Assembly (NCBI GenBank): GCA_024685385.1
Contig: JAIKVV010000081.1
Span: 1-64,000 of the forward strand
Source: Saccharofermentans sp.
GTDB lineage: Bacteria > Bacillota > Clostridia > Saccharofermentanales > Saccharofermentanaceae
Reading direction: 5' to 3'
DNA length: 64,000 nt
Shown: positions 26,677 through 35,100 of the stretch, in pieces
Layout of the letters: every line of letters starts with the position of its first letter
Position numbering within the stretch: the stretch's first letter is position 1
Notes under the pieces: model-generated
What the model was told of the DNA's origin: nothing
Databases searched by the model: none
The model's input: the letters and a program-made list of their open reading frames with translations, nothing else
Program-made: the position numbers and the translations under genes

Positions 26677-28641
26677 TCACATCCTGCTTCTCAAATATCC
26701 GCAAAGGCCGGATACCGTCGTAACGCCGGCAGCGTCCTTGGCTACATCTATTCCGAATTCGTCCCTTATGCCGGACAGCATGGAGAAATAATCAAGGCTC
26801 GATCCGCCGAGATCGGAAAAATAGTCCGCATTTGCAGTAACGCCGTCCTCGGAGATATTGAGGGAATTTGCGACCACCCTTCTTACTCTGGAGATCAGCT
26901 CAGCCGAGAATTCCTCGGCATCGGCTTCCATTGTGTCAGGTGTTATCTTGCGCATGGTGCCTGACTTATATCTTTCGAGGATGCCCTTGCGGTTCTTCTT
27001 GAATTCAGACTCGCCCATGATCTTATCGGGCGTGAGAACGATTCCCGATACCTGCTGTCTGATACCGGTCTTGCCGAGTTCTTCCTCAGCCGAAGCTCTG
27101 GTCTTCTTGAGCGCATCCACATCGGCATACATCGGGACCTGAACGATCAGGACGGGCATTACCTCTCCCCTGTCATTGGCAGGACCGATGAGGCAGACAT
27201 CCTGGGCGCCGTCTATGTTAAGCCTGTTTTCGATCTGCTCGGGGCTTATGTTTTCGCCCGTACGGCAGATAATGAGGTCGTCGGCCCTTCCGTCCATAAA
27301 ATAGCGGCCGCCTTCTTCCCTGACAAAATCATTGGTGTTATAAGATCCTCCCTCGCCGAATTCCACTCTTTCGCCTTCTTCGAAGACCGCGGAAGCATGG
27401 GAAGGGCCCGTTACCTTAAGGACGCCGTCTTCGCCGATATTGTAGCCGACGCTCGCGAAAGGCTTTCCGATCGAACCCGTGATCCTGTCATTGGACTTCA
27501 TGGACAATTCGAAAGACGTGATGCCTATCTCGGTCGCGCCGTAACCGTTAGCCATATGATATCCGATGCCGTTAAAGAACTTTAAGACTTCAGGGCTAAT
27601 GGCGCTGCCGCCGGATATGAGGAAGACTATGGAATCGCCGAAGATGTTCTGTCTTATCTCGGCGAAAGCCTTCTTTATTATGATCTTCGAAAGCAGGGAT
27701 TCAGTTCCCTTGCGGTTCACCAGATCCAAAGCCTTCATGAACTTGCCGTAAGTCTCGGGCCCGCGGTTTTTGATGGTCTTTATCGCAGAATCGTATATCC
27801 TGTTCCAGAGCAAAGGAACGGAGAAGATATGCGTTACCTTGTGCTTCCTTGCAGTATAAAGGAGCGTATCCGCTGAATAATCCTTAAGGAATACGAATGT
27901 CCTCGAAAAGAATCCGAACCACATGTACATGGCCGAAAGCCCGTAGATATGGTAAAGCGGCAGGAAAGCAAGTTGCTTGATGTATCCGTCGACATGCTTT
28001 TTGACCTGGAGACATTCCTTTATGACGATGCCGCTGTCTGCTATCTGATGGTAGAAATTTATGCCGTTATATTCGCAGAGCTTGATCTTGCCGGAGGTTC
28101 CGGATGTCATGAGGAAGATCGAATCGGACCATTCTTCCGGAGTTTTTCCCGGAACGGGATTATCCTTGGAAGCAAAGAGGCTTTCGGCCTTGATCAGTTT
28201 GACGTCAAAATCAGCCTGTGACTCAGTATTTGAGTCGATAACAACCGCATCCGCCCCGTAAACTTCAAGCAGATGGCTTATCACTGCTTTATCGGTCATG
28301 GTATTAAGGAGCAAAGGCGACTTTCCGCACATCAGGATGGCCCAGAACACTTCCACCCACTGCTCGGAATTGGACATATAAAGACCGACTTTATCACCCT
28401 TGCAAGCTTCAAGTTCCGGCTTGAGATTGGATGCGCAAAGATCGCAGCGCTCCTTGGCCTGCCCGTATGTCGTGCGCATGATCTTGAAGCCGTTATTGGT
28501 CTCCGCGAAGATATTTTCCTTCTCGGAGAACATGAAAGGATATAGGTCAAAGAATCTCTTGTCTGTCTTGTTATATTCTGACAGCTTCCCTTCAACGAAG
28601 CTGTCAATGTCCTTATATCCGCCGATGCCGTATACCTTCAT
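26677..28641 (-). CDS. Acyl-AMP ligase fused to a C-terminal carrier domain
   Basis: 654 residues: an adenylation domain of the fatty acyl-AMP ligase/ANL type (about 20-560; MTSGTSGKIKL P-loop, NGYGATEIGIT, DGRADDLIICRTGENISPEQ) followed by a phosphopantetheine carrier (about 575-654) with DLGGSSLDYF, Ser615 modified. Activated acid is loaded on its own carrier. Only one adenylation and one carrier domain and no condensation or reductase domain are present, so this is not a standard NRPS. It starts 15 bases after pfkA ends. It is the entry enzyme of the operon; the second, stand-alone ligase with free ACP repeats the same chemistry. Confidence 0.88.
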   Translation of the reverse strand: MKVYGIGGYKDIDSFVEGKLSEYNKTDKRFFDLYPFMFSEKENIFAETNNGFKIMRTTYGQAKERCDLCASNLKPELEACKGDKVGLYMSNSEQWVEVFWAILMCGKSPLLLNTMTDKAVISHLLEVYGADAVVIDSNTESQADFDVKLIKAESLFASKDNPVPGKTPEEWSDSIFLMTSGTSGKIKLCEYNGINFYHQIADSGIVIKECLQVKKHVDGYIKQLAFLPLYHIYGLSAMYMWFGFFSRTFVFLKDYSADTLLYTARKHKVTHIFSVPLLWNRIYDSAIKTIKNRGPETYGKFMKALDLVNRKGTESLLSKIIIKKAFAEIRQNIFGDSIVFLISGGSAISPEVLKFFNGIGYHMANGYGATEIGITSFELSMKSNDRITGSIGKPFASVGYNIGEDGVLKVTGPSHASAVFEEGERVEFGEGGSYNTNDFVREEGGRYFMDGRADDLIICRTGENISPEQIENRLNIDGAQDVCLIGPANDRGEVMPVLIVQVPMYADVDALKKTRASAEEELGKTGIRQQVSGIVLTPDKIMGESEFKKNRKGILERYKSGTMRKITPDTMEADAEEFSAELISRVRRVVANSLNISEDGVTANADYFSDLGGSSLDYFSMLSGIRDEFGIDVAKDAAGVTTVSGLCGYLRSRM

Positions 28642-28656
28642 CTGAGATCCCCGGTC

Positions 28657-29712
28657 TTACGATAATCTCTTGGCGTCAATGATGAAGCTCTCGGGGATCG
28701 TCTTGGTCATCTCGAGGCCTTCTTCGATATCGACATCACCGATCTTGCCGTCCTTCTCGACGATAAGCCTGTTGAAACGCTTTTCGAGAAGGCAGTCGAT
28801 CGCCCTGATGCCCATAAGGCTTGCTGTCGTTCTGTCACGCAGCGTGGGGCTGCCTCCGCGCTGGAGGTGGCCCAGGATCGTAGGCCTGGATTCGATGCCC
28901 GTAGCCTCTTCGATCTGCTTTGCGATATCTGTCGCTTTGCCTGCGCCTTCAGCAACGATTACGACATAGTGCTTCTTGCCGCGGTTCCTGCCGTCAAGGA
29001 TTATCCTTAAGACATCCTTGTTGAAATCGAAAGGAACTTCAGGAATGAGGATCGCTTCCGCGCCGGTCGCGATGCCGACGTTAAGAGCAATGTAGCCTGC
29101 TCTTCTTCCCATGACCTCGATGACGCTGCATCTTTCATGGGAGGATGCCGTATCTCTCAATTTATCTATGCATTCCATGGCCGTGTTCATAGCCGTATCG
29201 TATCCGATCGTGTATTCGGTCGATGCTATATCATTATCGATCGTGCCCGGCATGCCGATAACGGGGATCCCGATCCTTGCAAGAGCTCTTGCTCCCTTAT
29301 AGGATCCGTCGCCGCCGATTACTACCAGCGCATCGAGCTCATAAGCTTCCATCATGCGGGCGCCCTTAAGGACTCCCTGATCTTCCATGAAGCTCATGGA
29401 CCTTGCAGTCATGAGGAAGGTGCCGCCTCTCTGGAGAGTCTCGGATACCGATCTGCCGTCAAGCTGCTTGATCTCGCCCTTCCAGAGGCCGTGATATCCG
29501 CGCTGAACGCCGTACATGTCAAAACCGGCATTAAGGCCTGCCCTGACGACAGCCCTGATGGCTGCATTCATTCCCGGAGCATCTCCTCCGCTCGTAAGAA
29601 CGCCTACGCGCTTTACGGGTTCGACGGTATCCTTATCGATCTCATCGTAGTTAACTGCCTTAAGAGAAGATATAGGCGGGAGATTGTTCTCGTCATATAA
29701 AAGTCTGGACAT
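28657..29712 (-). CDS. pfkA: ATP-dependent 6-phosphofructokinase
   Basis: Phosphorylates fructose 6-phosphate at the control point of glycolysis. 351 residues with the core from residue 34: GVLTSGGDAPGMNAAIR, GGDGSYKGA (Gly at the ATP-deciding position), MPGTIDNDI (Gly instead of the Lys of pyrophosphate enzymes), and MGRRAGYIA. Both positions say ATP, not pyrophosphate. The 33-residue N-terminal extension is unusual for bacterial PfkA. ATG at 29712 with TGGAGGTG upstream. The next gene begins 15 bases downstream, so this glycolytic gene appears to head the lipid operon, perhaps linking glycerol-phosphate supply with acylation. Confidence 0.95.
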   Translation of the reverse strand: MSRLLYDENNLPPISSLKAVNYDEIDKDTVEPVKRVGVLTSGGDAPGMNAAIRAVVRAGLNAGFDMYGVQRGYHGLWKGEIKQLDGRSVSETLQRGGTFLMTARSMSFMEDQGVLKGARMMEAYELDALVVIGGDGSYKGARALARIGIPVIGMPGTIDNDIASTEYTIGYDTAMNTAMECIDKLRDTASSHERCSVIEVMGRRAGYIALNVGIATGAEAILIPEVPFDFNKDVLRIILDGRNRGKKHYVVIVAEGAGKATDIAKQIEEATGIESRPTILGHLQRGGSPTLRDRTTASLMGIRAIDCLLEKRFNRLIVEKDGKIGDVDIEEGLEMTKTIPESFIIDAKRLS

Positions 29713-29752
29713 GGTATCACACCTCCATCTTAATTAATAATAAACACGTGAT

Positions 29753-29758
29753 ATTATA
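29753..29758 (-). promoter_or_regulatory. -10 box before pfkA
   Basis: TATAAT read leftward, about 40 bases before the pfkA start, but with no recognisable -35 box at the normal distance. Likely the main promoter of the pfkA-lipid operon; transcription from the barnase gene may also continue through. Confidence 0.45.
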
Positions 29759-29770
29759 CACCAAACGGAG

Positions 29771-30373
29771 TTAATCTCCGTACAATAAGGTAAAAGTCTC
29801 GTAATGATCTTCCGTATAGTAGATATGTCCGTCATCCGAAAAGACTATCCTCTTGGCTCCGCGGGATTTCTTGCCCACCGTGTCTATGTCGCACTCGTGG
29901 TACGTAAGGCCCTTTTTCTCGGGGAGATTGCCTTCATAATTGCCGAACTTGTCTCCGCCTATTGCCTTGCCGGGAGCATAAGGCTCCAGGGATCCGCCTG
30001 ACCAACCCAGGGCTCTGGCTTCCTTCTTTGTTATGTAATTTGAAGGAAGGTGCCCGTAGAGATGAATATAGAGCGCTACTTCGTCTTTGGATGAATATTC
30101 CCCGTCTTCTTTGACCTTCGCTTCTTCGGATGTCGAAGAGGAAGCCGGTGCGGATGTCTCAGTTTCGGAAGTCTTGCTGCTCTCTTCTCCGGAAGAAGTC
30201 GTCGTAGTTTCAGTCGTAGCTTCCGTTGCCGTTGTGACCGTAGTTACGGAAGATGCAGTCGTAAGGGATGTTTCCGGCGCCATGAAGCGGAAACATCCGG
30301 TCAGTATCAGTAATAAAGCCGCCGGAATGATAAGGCCGGCAGCAAATCTCTTAAGATATGGTCTGTGTTGCAT
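29771..30373 (-). CDS. Barnase-like ribonuclease carried by a lipoprotein
   Basis: 200 residues. Signal peptide with lipobox LILTGC (Cys27), then a Thr/Ser-rich linker (residues 35-85), then a complete guanyl-specific ribonuclease domain of the barnase family (95-200). Catalytic residues line up: Lys116 in ITKKEARALGW, Glu160 in YHECDID, Arg175 in AKRIVFS and His190 in TEDHYETF. So this is an active-looking secreted RNase tethered to the outside of the membrane. No barstar-like inhibitor gene is nearby. Its start lies inside the 3' end of the CPBP gene (23-base overlap), so the two are coupled. Confidence 0.9.
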   Translation of the reverse strand: MQHRPYLKRFAAGLIIPAALLLILTGCFRFMAPETSLTTASSVTTVTTATEATTETTTTSSGEESSKTSETETSAPASSSTSEEAKVKEDGEYSSKDEVALYIHLYGHLPSNYITKKEARALGWSGGSLEPYAPGKAIGGDKFGNYEGNLPEKKGLTYHECDIDTVGKKSRGAKRIVFSDDGHIYYTEDHYETFTLLYGD

Positions 30374-31352
30374 TGACGGTCAGATCCTTATTTTTCTCGC
30401 TTCTTGCAAGGAAGAAAGCCCCAGCAACCATTCCGAGTCCTGCAAGCGCCAGAAGCGGATACGCAGGATACGGCATCTTTGAGACTGTATCCCCGATAAG
30501 AGGAAATGTCCCGAGAAAGTTATAGAAAATATGCATCAGTATCGTAGGGATGATGGTCTTTTTCTTGATGTACATGTATCCTTCGGCAAAACCCAGGACA
30601 GCAACATAGATGATCTGCAAAACATTACCGTGAGCTATCGCAAAGTATAAAGCCGTGAATACCAGGATGAACCTGGCTGAATGTCCTGCCTTGGCAAGTA
30701 TCCCTCCTGCGATGCCCCTGAAAACGAGTTCTTCGGCTATCGGAACAATGAGAACGAGCGCTATGGCCAAAGACAGGGTCATATTGTCAGTATTGAAAAC
30801 ATCGTACATCGGGTTGTTGGAATACATCTGCTCCATAAGATCGTCGATTCCCGGGATCCTCTGGATCATGTTGACAAAACCCTGCGCGAAAGTCTGTGCT
30901 CCGACGGACGCAATAAATGCGCCAAGCCAGAATCTCCAACCCACGTTGTATAGATTTCTGCCGATCTCACGGAATTTGACATACTTTATCATGTAGAAGA
31001 TCCCGAATCCTACGGCTGATATTATCCCGTAGATCAGCATGGTGGGACCTATGCTGTCTCCCAGGAGTTCCATAAGGGCATCTACATCCTTTATCCTGCC
31101 CCTGCTAAAGGAATCCGAGATAATATCTCTTGCCTCATAAACAAATACGAACAGGAGCACTATGGTCTGTACGACCTGAAGTATGACCCAGGGAATGATG
31201 CTGATAAAGACAGCTGCAACCTTGCGTCCCTTGGAAGGCTGTTGCGCAGGCTGGGGAACGGGCGCAAAAGGACCCGCAGGCTCCCTTTTCAGGACATAGA
31301 CCTGCTCCCCGTTGATCATCTGCGGATAAGCATTGATGTTGTTGTTTTCCAT
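30351..31352 (-). CDS. CPBP family intramembrane protease upstream of the barnase-like gene
   Basis: 333 residues, about eight membrane spans after a polar 50-residue N-terminus. Signatures are PIAEELVFRGI (EExxxR, near 205) and YFAIAHGNV (His motif). ATG at 31352 with AAGGGG upstream. It overlaps the barnase-like gene. CPBP proteins of bacteriocin loci act in self-immunity or processing, so a role in maturing or neutralising the RNase lipoprotein is possible, but this is only inferred from the overlap. Confidence 0.87.
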   Translation of the reverse strand: MENNNINAYPQMINGEQVYVLKREPAGPFAPVPQPAQQPSKGRKVAAVFISIIPWVILQVVQTIVLLFVFVYEARDIISDSFSRGRIKDVDALMELLGDSIGPTMLIYGIISAVGFGIFYMIKYVKFREIGRNLYNVGWRFWLGAFIASVGAQTFAQGFVNMIQRIPGIDDLMEQMYSNNPMYDVFNTDNMTLSLAIALVLIVPIAEELVFRGIAGGILAKAGHSARFILVFTALYFAIAHGNVLQIIYVAVLGFAEGYMYIKKKTIIPTILMHIFYNFLGTFPLIGDTVSKMPYPAYPLLALAGLGMVAGAFFLARSEKNKDLTVNATQTIS

Positions 31353-31387
31353 AAGTTCTACCCCTTAAATCCAAAAAATCCGTCTAA

Positions 31388-31415
31388 ATTATATCCATCA
31401 GTCAAAAGATGTCAA
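31388..31415 (-). promoter_or_regulatory. Promoter of the CPBP-barnase unit
   Basis: TTGACA (31415-31410), 16-base spacer, perfect TATAAT (31393-31388), reading leftward. The -35 box lies inside the end of sir2, so the unit has its own start independent of the dnaE-sir2 transcript. Confidence 0.75.
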
Positions 31416-32147
31416 ATCAAGCACTTTGCCTATGCTGTCGTGGATTACGAGCTGTGCATTCCTGTCCGCGGGAGTCTTGTCACGGTTGATTATGACAAGG
31501 TATTTGCCCGGGAACTGATATGCGAGCGAAGCTGCCGGCTGGACCGCAAGAGAAGTTCCTCCGACGATGAGACAGTCAGCCCTGTAGATGAGCCTCATGG
31601 ATTCGACCCAGGCCGTTTGAGGGAGCCCTTCGCCGTAAAGAGTTACGTCAGGCCTGACCATGCCGCCGCATTCGGGGCACTTGGGGATCTTGTCTTCGGA
31701 GCGGAAGATAAATTCCGCATCATATTTCTTATGGCACTTCATGCAGTAATTGCGCAAGGTGCTTCCGTGGATCTCCTGGACATTGCGGCTTCCGGCTTTT
31801 TGGTGAAGACCGTCTATGTTCTGAGTAATGACGCCGTCGAGCTTGCCCATCTTCTCGAGTTCGGCCAGTCTTATGTGAGCCTTGTTGGGCTCTATGGTCC
31901 TGCAGTCGAGTTTCTGCCTGTAGAACTCATAGAAGACATCCGGATGATCTATAAGGCAGTCGATGCTCAGGAGATACTCGGGACTGTACCTGTCGAACTT
32001 GACATCGTGCTGGTTATAAAGGCCGTCCTTGCTCCTGAAATCCGGTATGCCGCTCTCTGTCGATACGCCTGCGCCTCCGAAGAATACGATGTGCTTACAT
32101 TCGGAGATAATCCTGCTTAATTCTTTGATCTTGTCTTCAGTTTCCAT
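31398..32147 (-). CDS. Sir2-family NAD-dependent protein deacylase
   Basis: Sirtuin, 249 residues: removes acyl groups from lysines using NAD. Motifs in order: GAGVSTESGIPDFRS (residues 25-40), TQNIDGLHQKAG with HG next (EIHGSTL), and a Zn ribbon CMKCHKKYD...CPECGG (four Cys), then GTSLAVQPAA. It overlaps the end of dnaE by 11 bases and has AGGAGGAG before its ATG, so it rides on the dnaE transcript. Substrates unknown; placement gives no specific pathway. Confidence 0.93.
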   Translation of the reverse strand: METEDKIKELSRIISECKHIVFFGGAGVSTESGIPDFRSKDGLYNQHDVKFDRYSPEYLLSIDCLIDHPDVFYEFYRQKLDCRTIEPNKAHIRLAELEKMGKLDGVITQNIDGLHQKAGSRNVQEIHGSTLRNYCMKCHKKYDAEFIFRSEDKIPKCPECGGMVRPDVTLYGEGLPQTAWVESMRLIYRADCLIVGGTSLAVQPAASLAYQFPGKYLVIINRDKTPADRNAQLVIHDSIGKVLDLTSFD

Positions 32148-35100
32148 CCTGCTCTCCTCCTATGCTTACATTTTCAACGCCTTTCATTTCCTTTAGCCTG
32201 TTGATAACCGCCCAGCTCGCATCCAGATTGCAGACCTCGTCAAGGACAACGAAACTGTTGTCCGAGAATATCACCCTGACGGGGCTTGCTCCGTGGAAGA
32301 AAGCAAAGAAAGACAGCAATCTTGAATATTCCATAGATCCCGGGGATGCCGAGAAATATACATCCACGCATTTAACGGCATTTCCGTCATCCAAAGGCCC
32401 GGTCTCGTTTGCCTGAACCTTGGTCTTCTTCGGCTGCTCCGCTACCGGTTCACTAAAATCATTCTGAACTCTCTTGGCATACCTTACCATCGGAGATGAT
32501 AAGACCATATTGAGCGTCTCATCGTTTTCCGGCATTGCGAACATGCTGTCAACGAATAAGGACATGCGGCTCTCCCTCCTGATGTGCCTCTTGCCCGTTA
32601 CGATCACGGCCTTACCGGCTTCTGCCAGGCTGTTATACTTTTCGAGCGGCAAGCCCATCATGATCGCTTCGAAGGAACCTGCAAGATCGTCACAGGTCAA
32701 AGTGACTATCATCTTCTTTTTCTTCGTATAGCCGACCTTCTTGGACGTTATGAGAGCTGCCATGCAGACGGGCTTGTCGTCATCCAGAGCTTCCGTGCCG
32801 TACATGGCTTCTATGTCAGCCGCATCGTTCATGTCAAATGTGATTATCTTATCTATAGTTTCAGAATAACGCGTTAGGGGGTGTCCCGTAAGATAGATCC
32901 CGACCATTTCCTTCTCGTAGGCAAGCCTTACTTCGAAAGGGAATTCTTCTATCTCTGGCACTGTTATCATGCGGGATGAACTGCTGTCGTCTCCAAAGTC
33001 AAAGAGAGTCAGCTGACCCGTAAGGTTCGATCTTGAAGAACTTACGAGCTTATCGTATTCATTCGTGACGGCAGAAAGGATCGCCGACCTTGCATAACCG
33101 AATGAATCCAGGGCTCCAGCCAGCGTCAGTGACTGCAAGACCTGCCGGCCGATGCCGGCGCCTGCGCACCTTGAAATGAGATCATCAAAGGAGCGGAAAA
33201 GACCATGGAGTTCCCTCTCCTCAACGATCTGGGCAGCCACGGCATCACCCACGTTCTTTATGGCAGATATGCCGATCCTGATCGAACCGTCATCTTCTAT
33301 CGAAAAACGCCCCTTCGAATGATTTACGTCAGGCTGATTGACCTTGATCCCCATCGATGAACAGGCCGAGATGTAAAATCTCATCTTATCAAGATCCCCG
33401 CAGAAGGAATTTAGCGTGGCAGTCATGAACTCGACGGGATGGTAATACTTGAGATATGCAGTCTGGTATCCGACAAAGGTATAGCAGGCCGCATGGGACT
33501 TGTTGAAGGCGTATCCTGCGAACTGGGACACTTCATCGAAGATGTGAGCCGCAGTCTTCTCGTCTACGCCGTTATTGACGGCGCCGAGGACCGCCTTGCC
33601 CGAATCGTCTATGCCGCCGTATATGAAGAGATTCCTGTATTTTTCCATCAGGGACTTTTTCTTCTTGCTCATGGCGCGCCTTATGTTGTCGGACTGTCCC
33701 ATGGAGAATCCTGCAAGATCCCTTACTATCTGCATTACCTGTTCCTGATAGATGATGCAGCCGTATGTGACATTAAGGATCGGCTCGAGAAGATAATGCT
33801 CATATGCGACCTTGTCGGGATTATTCTTGCTCGCTATGTATTTGGGGATCTGATCCATGGGGCCCGGGCGGAAGAGCGATATACCTGCGATGATGTCCTC
33901 GAAGCAGTCGGGCTTCAACTTCTTCATGAACTCGGTCATGCCGCGGCTTTCAAGCTGGAAGACGCCTTCGGTATCGCCGTCGGATATCATCTTGTAGATC
34001 CCCTGATCCGTCATATCGAGATGATCTATATCCGGCGCCTCTCCCGTGCGCTCCTTGACCAGTTCACAGGCCTCCTCTATGACCGAGAGGGTACGCAGGC
34101 CGAGGAAGTCGAACTTGAGAAGACCTATGCTCTCGACATCGTTCTTGGCAAACTGTTCGACTATCGTATCGTCATTTGTCGCAAGCGGCGCAAAATCCGT
34201 GATGGGATTTCCGGATATGATTATTCCCGCAGCATGCGTCGAAGCATTTCTGGGAAGTCCCTCGATCTTCATGGAGATATCGATGAGGTTCCTGGCCTTT
34301 TCATCCTGCTCATAGAGCATCTTAAGTTCAGGCACTTCGTCCATGGCGCCCGCCAGAGTGATGCCGGGTGTCATGGGTATCTTGGATGTTACTGAATTTA
34401 TTATGTCCTGGCTCATTCCCATTACCCTGCCGGTATCTCTCACGGCAGACCTTGCCGCAAGTGTTCCGAAAGTGATTACGTGAGCCACGCGGTCATCTCC
34501 GTATTTACTTCTGACATAATCTATTACGATCTGCCGCTTGTCATCGGACATATCGATATCAAAGTCCGGCATCGAGACTCTCTCACTGTTAAGGAATCTC
34601 TCGAAAACAAGAGAATACATGATGGGATCAAGACTCGTGATCCCGATCGCATAAGCTACGAGGGAGCCTGCGCCGGATCCTCTTCCCGGGCCCACCGGGA
34701 CTCCGTGCTCTCTTGCATAAGAGATGAAATCCGCAACGATCAGGAAATAGTCGGTATAACCCATGCCGTTTATAACGGATAACTCATATTTCAAACGTTC
34801 ATAATATTCTTCCTGGGGCGCATGTATCCCGTATTCGTCAAATCTCTTTGCAAGGCCTTCGTAGGAAAGATCTTCAAGATAAGTCTTGTTATCGGGATAT
34901 TCTTCCGGAACTTCGAAAACAGGAAGATGGATCGTATCGAAATCGTAAGATGCATTACACATGGATGCGATCTTTCCCGTGTTATCTATTGCATCGGGAA
35001 CGTTCGGGAAGAACTGCCTCATCTCGGTCTCGGACTTCACATAGTAGTCATTGCCTTCCATCCTGAACCTGTCGGGATCGGATAATTCAGACCCTGTCTG

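Noticed and set aside
26677-28641. Ligase-carrier fusion considered as an NRPS module
   Set aside because: No condensation, thioesterase or reductase domain is present and neighbours are PlsC acyltransferases.
31242-32120. 292-residue plus-strand frame opposite sir2
   Set aside because: Sir2 motifs and ribosome site on the minus strand are clear; the plus frame shows no domain.
33439-34395. 318-residue plus-strand frame opposite dnaE
   Set aside because: Fully inside DnaE, with no recognisable motif.
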